Positions 28,784 to 37,998 of a stretch of DNA of 64,000 nucleotides are shown one piece after another; positions within the stretch are counted from its first letter, which is position 1; each line of letters begins with the position of its first letter. A program made the translations under genes and the position numbers. The notes below the pieces were generated by a model. It searched no databases. It worked only from the letters and a program-made list of their open reading frames with translations, and was not told where the DNA came from. Source of the stretch: Comamonadaceae bacterium (GTDB taxonomy: Bacteria > Pseudomonadota > Gammaproteobacteria > Burkholderiales > Burkholderiaceae_C); NCBI GenBank assembly GCA_947375135.1, contig CANCER010000005.1, positions 110,544 through 174,543 on the forward strand, written 5' to 3'.

Positions 28784-29362
28784 ATGCGCCCCAAGCTCTT
28801 CACGCGCGAGATCCTGCCCTTCACCGTGTCGTTCGCGGCCCTGGCCGTGGTGACGCTGTTGCTCGATGCCACGCTGCACTACTTCAACGGAGTCTGGATA
28901 GGACGCTACCTGGGCATTGCCGGCACACTGATTATTCTGTTTTCCTTTCGCTACTCGCTGCGCAAGCGCAAGCTCATCCAGAGTGGCAATCCCGTCACCC
29001 TGCTGCGCCGGCATGAGTACATGGCCTGGCTGGGCTCCCTGCTGATCCTGGTGCATGCCGGCATCCACTTCAATGCGATTCTGGGTTGGCTGGCCGTGGC
29101 CGCCATGCTGATCAACATCGGCAGTGGACTGGCGGGCAAGTACCTGCTGGACAGGGCCCGCAAGCGCATGCTGGACGCACGCCAGGCCATGCTGCGCCAG
29201 GGCGTGCCCGAGTCCGAGATGGAGGAGCGGGTTTACCTCGACACGCTGACCTTCGACATGGTCAAGCAGTGGCGTGCCGTGCACTTCCCGATCACGCTGG
29301 CCTTTGCCGTGCTGGCTCTGGCCCACATCATTGCCGTGTTTCTTTTCTGGGGCTGGAAATGA
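28784..29362 (+). CDS. Multi-TM membrane protein, possible b-type cytochrome
   Basis: 192 aa, ~4 TM segments with histidines in or near helices (RRHEYMAWLGSLLILVHAGIHF; VHFPITLAFAVLALAHIIAVFLF). Confidence 0.6.
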   Translation: MRPKLFTREILPFTVSFAALAVVTLLLDATLHYFNGVWIGRYLGIAGTLIILFSFRYSLRKRKLIQSGNPVTLLRRHEYMAWLGSLLILVHAGIHFNAILGWLAVAAMLINIGSGLAGKYLLDRARKRMLDARQAMLRQGVPESEMEERVYLDTLTFDMVKQWRAVHFPITLAFAVLALAHIIAVFLFWGWK

Positions 29363-30066
29363 CGCGCCGCTGGGTCTGGATACTGGTCAGCCTGAACCTG
29401 GTGCTGCTGGTGGCGCTGGTCTTTGTCTACCCGCACCTGATGGTGAGCCCGGGGGGCGTCATCGCCGGGCATGGCGCAATAGCCACCGACTGTTTTGCCT
29501 GCCACGCCCCGCTGCGCGGCGCCTCGGCTGCGCGCTGTATTGCCTGCCATGCCCTGCCCGACATTGGCATACGCAGCACTAAGGGCAAGCCCATCGTGCA
29601 CAAGACGCTCAAGGTGTCCTTTCACCAGGACCTGCTGCAGCAAAACTGCATGGCCTGCCACAGCGACCACGCCGGCCCCAAGCTGCTGCAAAAAAGCCGC
29701 AAGCCCTTTTCGCACGCGCTATTGCGCAGCGCTGTGCGCGAGCAGTGTCAGAGCTGCCACCGCGCGCCCGCCGACAAACTGCATAGCAAGATCACCGGCA
29801 ACTGCAGCCAGTGCCACGCACAAAACGCCTGGAAGCCCGCCAGTTTTGACCATGAGAAGTCCTTCGTGCTGGACCGGGACCACAACGTGGAATGCGCCAC
29901 CTGCCATGTCAACAACGACTACAGCCGTTACACCTGCTACGGCTGCCACGAGCACACGGTGGCGAACATTCTGCGGGAGCACCGCGACGAGGGCATACGC
30001 AACCTGGACAACTGTGTGGCGTGCCACCGCAGCGCCGATGGCGAAGGAGGCGGGGGTGACGATTAA
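29359..30066 (+). CDS. Octaheme c-type cytochrome with N-terminal membrane anchor
   Basis: Eight CxxCH motifs: CFACH, CIACH, CMACH, CQSCH, CSQCH, CATCH, CYGCH, CVACH; start overlaps the upstream stop. Confidence 0.88.
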   Translation: MTRRWVWILVSLNLVLLVALVFVYPHLMVSPGGVIAGHGAIATDCFACHAPLRGASAARCIACHALPDIGIRSTKGKPIVHKTLKVSFHQDLLQQNCMACHSDHAGPKLLQKSRKPFSHALLRSAVREQCQSCHRAPADKLHSKITGNCSQCHAQNAWKPASFDHEKSFVLDRDHNVECATCHVNNDYSRYTCYGCHEHTVANILREHRDEGIRNLDNCVACHRSADGEGGGGDD

Positions 30067-30078
30067 AAGGGGCACGAC

Positions 30079-30627
30079 ATGACAAAGCACCCCACGCCGG
30101 TTCACCAGATCGAGTTGCGCATCACGCAGTTGTCGGAGCTGTTCAACTCCATGGACCCGACGCCGTTTCACCACTGCGACCTGGACCGCGACGCCCAGGA
30201 GTACCTGGAGAGCTGGGCCATGGGCTTCTCGCACACAAGCCACTTCCGCATCGTGGTGCATATCGAGCACATGCCAGCGAATGACCCGAGTGCCACGGTG
30301 GTCGAGGCCATTCACAATTTCTTTGACTACAAGGCCGACCTCACCAGGCGCCAGATTCAGCTGCTGCTGCAGGAGGGGCGCACCAGCCTGTTGATCGGGC
30401 TGACGTTCCTGATGGTGTGTCTGCTTGGGGCGGACTTTCTGTCCCACTTCGCAGGCAATGCCTTTTTGCGCGTGCTGCGGGAGAGCCTGATCATCGGCGG
30501 CTGGGTCGCCATGTGGCGCCCGCTGCAGATCTTTTTGTACGAATGGTGGCCCTCGGTGCGGCGCGGGCGCATCTTCCGCAATCTGGCCAAGGCGGGTGTG
30601 CGGGTGACACCGGCCTCAGTCAAATGA
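30079..30627 (+). CDS. Uncharacterised membrane protein
   Basis: 182 aa; two C-terminal hydrophobic stretches; co-directional 12 bp after the cytochrome. Confidence 0.65.
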   Translation: MTKHPTPVHQIELRITQLSELFNSMDPTPFHHCDLDRDAQEYLESWAMGFSHTSHFRIVVHIEHMPANDPSATVVEAIHNFFDYKADLTRRQIQLLLQEGRTSLLIGLTFLMVCLLGADFLSHFAGNAFLRVLRESLIIGGWVAMWRPLQIFLYEWWPSVRRGRIFRNLAKAGVRVTPASVK

Positions 30628-30661
30628 AAGGGCAGAGCCCGCTGCCGCTGACGCCGGGTGG

Positions 30662-30973
30662 TCAATCAAACAGTTCCTGCCAGACCGACTTCTTGCGCGG
30701 GTAGCCATGGCTGTCGTAGCGGTGTTTGTCGTCGTGGCCATGCCGTTGATCGTAGTAGGGCTGCGGCGCTTGCGGGGGCGGCATTTGCTGCACGGGTGGC
30801 ACCGCTGGCGCGGCGCTGACAACGGGTGCCATGTCGCGTGTGCTGCGCTCAATGATCTTGTCGAGCTCGCCGCGGTCCAGCCAGACGCCACGGCATTGCG
30901 GGCAGTAGTCAATTTCGATACCTTGGCGCTCGGTCATCAACAGGTCTGCAGTGGCACATACAGGGCATTTCAT
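30662..30973 (-). CDS. zf-TFIIB domain protein
   Basis: MKCPVCATADLLMTERQGIEIDYCPQCRGVWLDRGELDKIIERS. Confidence 0.9.
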   Translation of the reverse strand: MKCPVCATADLLMTERQGIEIDYCPQCRGVWLDRGELDKIIERSTRDMAPVVSAAPAVPPVQQMPPPQAPQPYYDQRHGHDDKHRYDSHGYPRKKSVWQELFD

Positions 30974-31064
30974 GGAATTCCTTAAGGCTGTGAAAAGGTG
31001 GGTTGAATAGGATGAGGCCTTCTCAAACCCATTGTGGTGATGGATTGTTAACCCGGGCTTAAAC

Positions 31065-31784
31065 ATGCATACGCACGACTTTCTGATCATGGCGATACCC
31101 GCCTTGGTGGCACTCCTGGGCGGGGTGTTGGCCGCTGTCTGGAGCCCCGGCCACCAGGCGCGCAGTCTGATCCAGCACTTTGCTGCCGGCGTGGTGCTGG
31201 CCGCGCTGGCGGTGGAGTTGCTGCCTGAAATTGAACGCGAGCACGCGCCCAGTCTGGTGCTGATTGCATGTTTTGCGCTGGGCAGTCTGTTCATGTACGG
31301 CATCAAGCTGTGGACGCTGCGCATGGAACACCAGGCCAAGTTGTCGGGGCCAGCTGGGGGCATGGGCAGCGGCCTGCTGCTGGCCACCTTTATTGATGTG
31401 GCCACCGATGGCTTCATCATCGGTGCGGGCTTTGCGGCCGGGGGGCAGACCGGCACCATCCTGGCCCTGGGCCTGTCTGTGGAGTTGCTGTTTCTGGGGC
31501 TGGCGCTGGCCTCCAGCGCCACCTCGGGGCGGCGCATTATTGCCCTGTCGGGCGCGCTGGGTTGCACCGTGCTGCTGTTCTCGGTGCTGGGCAGTGTCCT
31601 GCTCACGGGTGCCTCGCATGCGGTGATCGGCGGCACGTTGGCCTTCAGTGCGGCGGCCCTGCTGTATCTGGTCACCGAAGAGCTGCTGATCGAGGCCCAC
31701 GAGGTGGAAGAAAAACCTGTCTCCACCCTGGTTCTGTTTGGCGGTTTTCTGGCCTTCTGGAGCATCCAGTTGATCGGGCGTTGA
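31065..31784 (+). CDS. ZIP-family divalent metal transporter
   Basis: 239 aa multi-TM; FAAGVVLAALAVELLPE; ATFIDVATDGFIIGAGFAAG. Confidence 0.8.
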   Translation: MHTHDFLIMAIPALVALLGGVLAAVWSPGHQARSLIQHFAAGVVLAALAVELLPEIEREHAPSLVLIACFALGSLFMYGIKLWTLRMEHQAKLSGPAGGMGSGLLLATFIDVATDGFIIGAGFAAGGQTGTILALGLSVELLFLGLALASSATSGRRIIALSGALGCTVLLFSVLGSVLLTGASHAVIGGTLAFSAAALLYLVTEELLIEAHEVEEKPVSTLVLFGGFLAFWSIQLIGR

Positions 31785-31917
31785 CTCGGCAGGCACTTAT
31801 GTTTCCGGATAGCCCAGCCCTGCTGCAAAATCAGGCTTTCGACACACCAGCGTTTGCGCTACCTGCGATGGCACAACTTGTTTGTGCTGCGCATTTTTTT
31901 GGAATAGCCCCATAGAC

Positions 31918-34722
31918 ATGCGCGCAAACACCACACCCCCTTCACACTGGCGTTCGCTCAAGACGCGGATCACCCTGTCGACCCTGGCTATTTTCCTGCT
32001 GTGCTTGTGGTCGCTGTCGTTCTATGTGGCAGACGTGATCCGCAGCAGCCTGGAGCGCCAAGCCGTCGACCAGCTGTCTTCCGTGGTCAAGCTGGTGGGT
32101 CTGGAGATCAACGACCAGATCAGCGACCGCCTGCAGGCACTGCAGCACTTGTCGCGCGAGTTGGAAAGCCAAGACCTGAGCGACAAGCGGACGCTGCAGG
32201 TTCAACTGGAGCAGCGGTTGGCTTTCCAGGGCATGTTCAACGGCGGCCTTTTCATCGCCGACGCCCAGGGCCAGGCGATTGCCTCCGTGCCGCTGTCGGC
32301 CAAGCGGCTGGGTGTCTCTTATGCAGACCGCGACTATTGGCAAAAAGCCCTGCACGAAGACCGCTCGGTGGTGGGCAAGCCGGTGATGGGTAAGACCACG
32401 AAGGTGCCGGTGGTCGGCCTGGCCACGCCGATTCATGGTGCCAACGGCGCCGTGACTGCGGTGCTGGTCGGCATCATCAATCTGGAAGAGAGCAGCTTTC
32501 TGGACCGGATTGTGCGCAACCATTACGGCGAGACCGGCGGCTATGTGGTGGTGTCGCGCCAGGACCGGCTGGTGGTGACGGCCACCGACAAGCGGCGCGT
32601 CATGACGCCGGCGGCCAGGCCGGGGCTGAGCCCGCTGCTGGACCAGTTCCTGGCCGGCCAGGATGGCGCCGGCCGCACGGTGAATTCACTGGGTGTGGAG
32701 TTGCTCATTGCCGCCAGGAGCATTGCGGTAGCGGACTGGTTTGTGGCCGCGGCCATCCCGACCGAGGAAGCTTTTTCGCTCCTGCATGCGGTGCAGCGCC
32801 GCATGCTGATTGCCACCCTGTTGTTGAGCGCTTTTGCCTCCGGGCTCACCTGGTTGATGCTGCGCCGCCAACTGGCACCGCTGTTGGCAGCTTCTGACAG
32901 CCTGAACCGCCAATCCCGGCCGAGCGTGGCACTGCAACCGCTGCCTGTGGCCACGGATGACGAGATCGGTGCGCTGATCAGCGGCTTCAACCGCTTGCTG
33001 ATGACCTTGAACGAACGTGAGACCGAACTGCGCATTGCCGCCACGGCGTTTGAATCACAAGAGGCCGTTTTTGTGACCGATGCCCGGTGGGTGATTCTGA
33101 AGGTCAACCGGGCCTTTTCCGCAATGACCGGATATTCCTCTGCGGAGGCCATCGGCCAGTTGCCCCAAACCTTGTTGGGCTCCAACACCCAGGACCCGGT
33201 GGTGTATGCGCTGATGATGCAGCGACTGGCCTCCGAAGGGCATTGGCAGGGCGAGGTATGGGACCGGCGCAAGAACGGCGAAATCCATCCGATCTGGCTC
33301 ATGCTGACCGCGCTGCGTGACGAGGCCCAGTCGGTTACCCACTATGTGGTGAGCATGCTGGACATTACCGAGCGCAAGGCGGCTGAGTCGGAAATCAGGA
33401 ATCTGGCCTTTTACGACGTGCTCACCGGCTTGCCGAACCGCCGCCTGCTGATGGACCGCCTCGGCCAGGCCCTGCTACTCAGCGTGCACCACCAACGCAA
33501 CGGTGCCTTGCTGTATCTGGACCTCGATAACTTCAAGGATTTGAACGACACCCTGGGACATGGAAAGGGCGACCAGTTGCTCAAGCAGGTCGCGCAGCGC
33601 CTGCTCCTGTGCGTGCGCGAGGGCGATACCGTGGCCCGTCTGGGCGGTGATGAGTTTGTGGTGATGCTGCAGGACCTGAGCGACGAGGCCCCCACGGCTG
33701 CAGCCCAGGCAGGCCAGGTGGGCGAAAAAATTCTCGATCGCTTGAACCAGCCCTACCTGCTGACCGACACCACCCACCGCAGCACCCCCAGCATGGGCGT
33801 GACCTTGTTTGGCGACAAGCCGGAACTGCCGGACGACCTGCTCAGGCGTGCCGACCTGGCGATGTACCAGGCCAAGGCTGCCGGACGCAATACGCTGCGC
33901 TTCTTCGACGCGCACATGCAGACGGCAGTGACCCTGCGCGCCAACCTGGAGGCTGCCCTGCGCGAAGCCCTCGCGCAACAGCAGTTCCTGTTGTACTACC
34001 AACCCCAGGTGGACGCGGTCGGCCGCATCACAGGGGCCGAGGTGCTGGTGCGCTGGCAGCGCCCGGGCGCGGGCCTGGTGCTGCCGGGCGAGTTCATCGC
34101 GCTGGCCGAGCACACCGGTTTGATCCTGCCCCTGGGCGCGTGGATACTGCAGTCGGCCTGCCGGCAGATTGCGCGCTGGGCCGATCTGCCCGGCATGCAG
34201 CAAGTCTCGGTATCGGTCAACGTCAGCGGCTTGCAGATGATGCAAGCCGATTTTGTGCAGCAGGTGGAGCGGGCGCTGGCCCAAGCGGGTGCGAGCCCGC
34301 ATCGCCTGAAGCTCGAACTGACGGAAAGCGTGCTGGTATCGGACGTGGCCAAGACCATTGACAAGATGCGGGCGCTCAAGGCCCATGGGGTGGGCTTTGC
34401 GCTGGACGATTTCGGTACCGGCTACTCGTCGCTGGCCTACCTCAAGCGCTTGCCACTGGACCAGTTGAAGATTGACCAGAGCTTTGTGCGCGACATCCTG
34501 GTGGACAGCAACGATGCCGCCATCGCCAAAATGATCATCGCGCTGGGTGAGAGCCTGAACCTGCTGGTGCTCGCCGAAGGCGTGGAAACCCGGGCGCAGC
34601 ATGCCTTCCTCGCGCAACAAGGCTGCACGGCCTACCAGGGCAACCTGTTCGGGCAGGCCATGGCGGCAGAAGCCTTCGAGGCCCTGGTTTGCGCACAGGC
34701 CCGGGCGCGGCCATCCGTTTGA
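31918..34722 (+). CDS. Sensor with PAS, GGDEF and EAL domains (cyclic-di-GMP turnover)
   Basis: N-terminal TM plus extracellular sensor region; LGGDEFVVML; EAL domain (AEVLVRW, LDDFGTGYSSLAYLKRLPLDQLKIDQSFV). Confidence 0.93.
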   Translation: MRANTTPPSHWRSLKTRITLSTLAIFLLCLWSLSFYVADVIRSSLERQAVDQLSSVVKLVGLEINDQISDRLQALQHLSRELESQDLSDKRTLQVQLEQRLAFQGMFNGGLFIADAQGQAIASVPLSAKRLGVSYADRDYWQKALHEDRSVVGKPVMGKTTKVPVVGLATPIHGANGAVTAVLVGIINLEESSFLDRIVRNHYGETGGYVVVSRQDRLVVTATDKRRVMTPAARPGLSPLLDQFLAGQDGAGRTVNSLGVELLIAARSIAVADWFVAAAIPTEEAFSLLHAVQRRMLIATLLLSAFASGLTWLMLRRQLAPLLAASDSLNRQSRPSVALQPLPVATDDEIGALISGFNRLLMTLNERETELRIAATAFESQEAVFVTDARWVILKVNRAFSAMTGYSSAEAIGQLPQTLLGSNTQDPVVYALMMQRLASEGHWQGEVWDRRKNGEIHPIWLMLTALRDEAQSVTHYVVSMLDITERKAAESEIRNLAFYDVLTGLPNRRLLMDRLGQALLLSVHHQRNGALLYLDLDNFKDLNDTLGHGKGDQLLKQVAQRLLLCVREGDTVARLGGDEFVVMLQDLSDEAPTAAAQAGQVGEKILDRLNQPYLLTDTTHRSTPSMGVTLFGDKPELPDDLLRRADLAMYQAKAAGRNTLRFFDAHMQTAVTLRANLEAALREALAQQQFLLYYQPQVDAVGRITGAEVLVRWQRPGAGLVLPGEFIALAEHTGLILPLGAWILQSACRQIARWADLPGMQQVSVSVNVSGLQMMQADFVQQVERALAQAGASPHRLKLELTESVLVSDVAKTIDKMRALKAHGVGFALDDFGTGYSSLAYLKRLPLDQLKIDQSFVRDILVDSNDAAIAKMIIALGESLNLLVLAEGVETRAQHAFLAQQGCTAYQGNLFGQAMAAEAFEALVCAQARARPSV

Positions 34723-34776
34723 GGGCGTTGCGCACGCGACAAACCGTGCGGGCCGCTGGCCATACACTCGCTCGCT

Positions 34777-35700
34777 ATGGAAAATCAAACCACCTCCCGG
34801 GCGCGCGTTGGAATCATCGGCTTTGGTGCCATGGGCTCTGCGATGGGGCGCAATCTGCAGCTGCGCGGCTATGCCGTCAGCGCCCGTGACATCCGGCCCG
34901 AGGCGCACGCGCAGGCGCTGGCCTGGGGCATGGGCGTGGCGGCTTCGCCGGCCGCCTTGGCGGCAGCGGTCGATGTGCTGGCGGTGGTGGTGGTCGATGC
35001 GGCGCAGATCGACGCTGTGCTGTCCGGCACATCCGACTGCCCCGGTGTGCTGGCAGGCTGCCGGCCCGGCCAGACCGTGCTGCTGTGCTCCACCATTGCG
35101 CCGCACGACACGCTGCGCCTGGCGCAATGCCTGCTGAGCGCCGGCGTGGCCGTGGTTGATGCGCCGGTCTCGGGCGGACCGGCCAGGGCCTTGAGCGGCG
35201 AGATGAGCATGATGCTGGCCGGCCCGCCGGCCGCACTGGACGCCATCGCCAGCCTGCTGGCCGATTTGGCCCGCAACCGTTTTCTGCTGGGCCCCCGCAT
35301 CGGGGACGCCGCCCGGGCCAAGCTGGTGAACAACCTGCTGGCCGGCATCAACCTGGCGGCCGGTGCCGAGGCTCTGGCGCTGGGCATACGCCTGGGCCTG
35401 GAGCCACAAGCCATTTTTGACATTGTCTCGGCCAGCAGCGGCAACTCCTGGATTTTTCAGGACCGCATGGCCCGCGCCATTCAGGACGACTTTGCCCCCC
35501 GCGCCGCAGCGCCCGTGCTGACCAAGGACCTGGGGCTGGCCGTCGCCCTGGCACAGACCGTGCAGGCGCACACCCCCTTGGGCCAGGCGGCACACGCCCG
35601 CTTCCAGGAAACGGTGGCGCGCGGCTGGGCCGCACTCGATGACGCGGCCATTTTGAAAACCTATCTTGCAAACCCTGCAGACGACGCCGGCCAGGCCTGA
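34777..35700 (+). CDS. NAD(P)-dependent oxidoreductase, 3-hydroxyisobutyrate dehydrogenase family
   Basis: VGIIGFGAMGSAMGRNLQLRGYAV; VVDAPVSGGPARALSGEMSMMLAG. Confidence 0.92.
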   Translation: MENQTTSRARVGIIGFGAMGSAMGRNLQLRGYAVSARDIRPEAHAQALAWGMGVAASPAALAAAVDVLAVVVVDAAQIDAVLSGTSDCPGVLAGCRPGQTVLLCSTIAPHDTLRLAQCLLSAGVAVVDAPVSGGPARALSGEMSMMLAGPPAALDAIASLLADLARNRFLLGPRIGDAARAKLVNNLLAGINLAAGAEALALGIRLGLEPQAIFDIVSASSGNSWIFQDRMARAIQDDFAPRAAAPVLTKDLGLAVALAQTVQAHTPLGQAAHARFQETVARGWAALDDAAILKTYLANPADDAGQA

Positions 35701-35742
35701 GCCGCATACCCCGCACAAACCCACACAACATAAAGGAACGAC

Positions 35743-36495
35743 ATGAACACCCCTCCCAAAATCGCGCTGGTCACCGGTGCCGGCACCGGCATCGGCAAGG
35801 CGGTGGCCCTGGCCCTGCTGGCCGATGGCTACACCGTGGTACTGACCGGGCGCCGCCTGGAGCCGCTGCAGGCCGCAGTGCAGGAAGCCGGCACCGACCG
35901 CGCCCACGCCTTCAGCGCCGACTGCAGCCAGAGCGAATCGGTGGACGCGCTGTTTGCCCTGATCGAACAGAAGTTTGGCCGGCTCGATGTGCTGTTCAAC
36001 AACGCCGGCATGAGCGGGCCCAAGGTGGGCTTTGAAGACATCACCTGCGCGCAGTGGCAGGACGTGGTGGGCATCAACCTCACCGGCTCCTTCCTGTGCG
36101 CGCAGGGTGCCTTTCGCCTGATGAAGAAGCAGACGCCGCAGGGCGGGCGCATCATCAACAATGGCTCCATCTCGGCCCATGCGCCGCGCCCCCATTCGGC
36201 GCCCTATACCTCCACCAAGCACGCCATCACCGGCCTGACCAAATCGATTTCGCTGGACGGGCGCAAGTACAACATTGCCTGCGGCCAGATCGACATCGGC
36301 AACGCCCTGACCGAGCTGGCCGCGCCCATGGCCAAGGGTGTGCTGCAAGCGCATGGCGCCATCGCGATTGAGCCGATGATGGACGTGAAGCAGGTGGGCG
36401 AGGCGGTGTTGCACATGGCGAATCTGCCCCTGAGCACCAATGTGCAGTTCATGACCATCATGGCCACGCAAATGCCTTTTGTCGGACGCGGCTAA
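35743..36495 (+). CDS. SDR family oxidoreductase
   Basis: [51 protein letters not shown]. Confidence 0.92.
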   Translation: MNTPPKIALVTGAGTGIGKAVALALLADGYTVVLTGRRLEPLQAAVQEAGTDRAHAFSADCSQSESVDALFALIEQKFGRLDVLFNNAGMSGPKVGFEDITCAQWQDVVGINLTGSFLCAQGAFRLMKKQTPQGGRIINNGSISAHAPRPHSAPYTSTKHAITGLTKSISLDGRKYNIACGQIDIGNALTELAAPMAKGVLQAHGAIAIEPMMDVKQVGEAVLHMANLPLSTNVQFMTIMATQMPFVGRG

Positions 36496-36534
36496 GGCCT
36501 TACCGGTGCCCGTCAGCGCCTGGCGGTCTGGCCT

Positions 36535-37011
36535 TCAGGCCGGGCGCAGAAAGCCGCCTTCTGCCCAGGCCAGGGCGCTGCGCACGGTCAGCTTGAAGGC
36601 CGGTGACACGGCAGCCCGCCCCAGTTCCTCGCCGTAATCGTCCTGCGCCAGCAGAGAGGCCGTGGCGCCTTCCTCGTCGGGCACGATGGCCAGGGCCACC
36701 CGGATGCGGCGCTCGCCCACCGTGATGCTCACATTGCGGTTGAGCTGGGCATAGAGCTGCTGCTCGTGCCGGCGCAGCACTTCGTTGGCGGTTTTGACCA
36801 GCGTGTGAAAGGCTGAAACGTCCAGCGGCTTGGGGTTCTTTTTGTCGCGCCCCATGGTCCAGGGCCCGACCAGGGCGGGCTCGGACTCGGTGTGCAGCGT
36901 CATGGCAACTGCCCAGCCGTCGTCGTCTTCGTTTTTGATGACGCGCGCAGTCCAGCGCTCGTCGCTCCAGAGGCGGGGTGTTTGGAGGGTCTCGGGGGGT
37001 TGGTCGGTCAT
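36535..37011 (-). CDS. Hypothetical protein
   Basis: MTDQPPETLQTPRLWSDERWTARVIKNEDDDGWAVAM...; 158 aa coherent ORF. Confidence 0.6.
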   Translation of the reverse strand: MTDQPPETLQTPRLWSDERWTARVIKNEDDDGWAVAMTLHTESEPALVGPWTMGRDKKNPKPLDVSAFHTLVKTANEVLRRHEQQLYAQLNRNVSITVGERRIRVALAIVPDEEGATASLLAQDDYGEELGRAAVSPAFKLTVRSALAWAEGGFLRPA

Positions 37012-37089
37012 GGTCGGGGGGCTTGGCGCATAGTGCCCCATTGTCCCCCCGCGGGCCACCCTGTGGGTTCAGGGCGCCGCCGGCGGCGC

Positions 37090-37938
37090 TCAGTAGCTGT
37101 AAACGCCCTGGCCGGTCTTGCGTCCCAGGCGGCCGGCGGCCACCATTTCCCGCAGCAGGGGGCAAGCGCGGTACTTGCTGTCGCCGAACTCGTTCAGGTA
37201 CACATCCATCACCGCCAGGCAGACGTCCAGACCCACCATGTCGGCCAGGGCCAGCGGGCCGATCGGCTGGTTGCAGCCCAGCTTCATGCCGGCGTCAATG
37301 TCTTCGGCGGTGGCCAGACCTTCCGACAGCACAAAAAATGCCTCGTTGATCATGGGCACCAGAATGCGGTTCACCACAAAGCCGGGCGCGTTTTTCACGG
37401 TGATGGGGGTCTTGCCCAGGGCTTGCGCCATGGCGTGCACGGCGGCGTGGGTGGCATCGCTGGTTTGCAGGCCGCGGATGATTTCCACCAGCGCCATCAG
37501 GGGCACCGGGTTGAAAAAGTGCATGCCGATAAAGCGGTCGGCACGGCTGGTGACGGCAGCCAGCTTGGTGATGGAGATGGACGAGGTGTTGGACGCGATG
37601 ATGACTTCGGGCCCGACGAGGGCGTCAATCTGTTTGACGATCTTGACCTTGAGGTCGTAGTTTTCGGTGGCGGCTTCAATCACCAGCTGCGCTGGCTTCA
37701 GGTCTTCGTACTGCGTGCTGCCCTGGATGCGTGCCATGGTGGCGTCGCGCTCTGCGGCGGTGAGCTTGTCTTTCTTGATGAGCCGCTCCAGGCTGGATGC
37801 GATGGCGGCTACGCCTTTGCTGACCGCAGCCTCGGAAATGTCGACCATCACGACCCGGATGCCGCTGGCAGCGCATGCCTGCGCGATGCCATTGCCCATG
37901 GTGCCTGCACCGATGATGCCCACTGTTTCGATTTTCAT
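37090..37938 (-). CDS. 3-hydroxybutyryl-CoA dehydrogenase
   Basis: 282 aa; VGIIGAGTMGNGIAQACAASGIRVVMVDI; RFIGMHFFNPVPLMALVEIIRG. Confidence 0.94.
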   Translation of the reverse strand: MKIETVGIIGAGTMGNGIAQACAASGIRVVMVDISEAAVSKGVAAIASSLERLIKKDKLTAAERDATMARIQGSTQYEDLKPAQLVIEAATENYDLKVKIVKQIDALVGPEVIIASNTSSISITKLAAVTSRADRFIGMHFFNPVPLMALVEIIRGLQTSDATHAAVHAMAQALGKTPITVKNAPGFVVNRILVPMINEAFFVLSEGLATAEDIDAGMKLGCNQPIGPLALADMVGLDVCLAVMDVYLNEFGDSKYRACPLLREMVAAGRLGRKTGQGVYSY

Positions 37939-37998
37939 ATTCAGTTTTTTCCTGGAGGTTGTGATGCCACTGCGGCCCCGTATTTTGACCGTTCGGGC

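Noticed and set aside
33475-36471. 998-aa minus-strand ORF opposite the GGDEF/EAL, dehydrogenase and SDR genes
   Set aside because: Spans three confident plus-strand genes; composition (Gly/His/Gln/Arg-rich) is typical of antisense reading frames.
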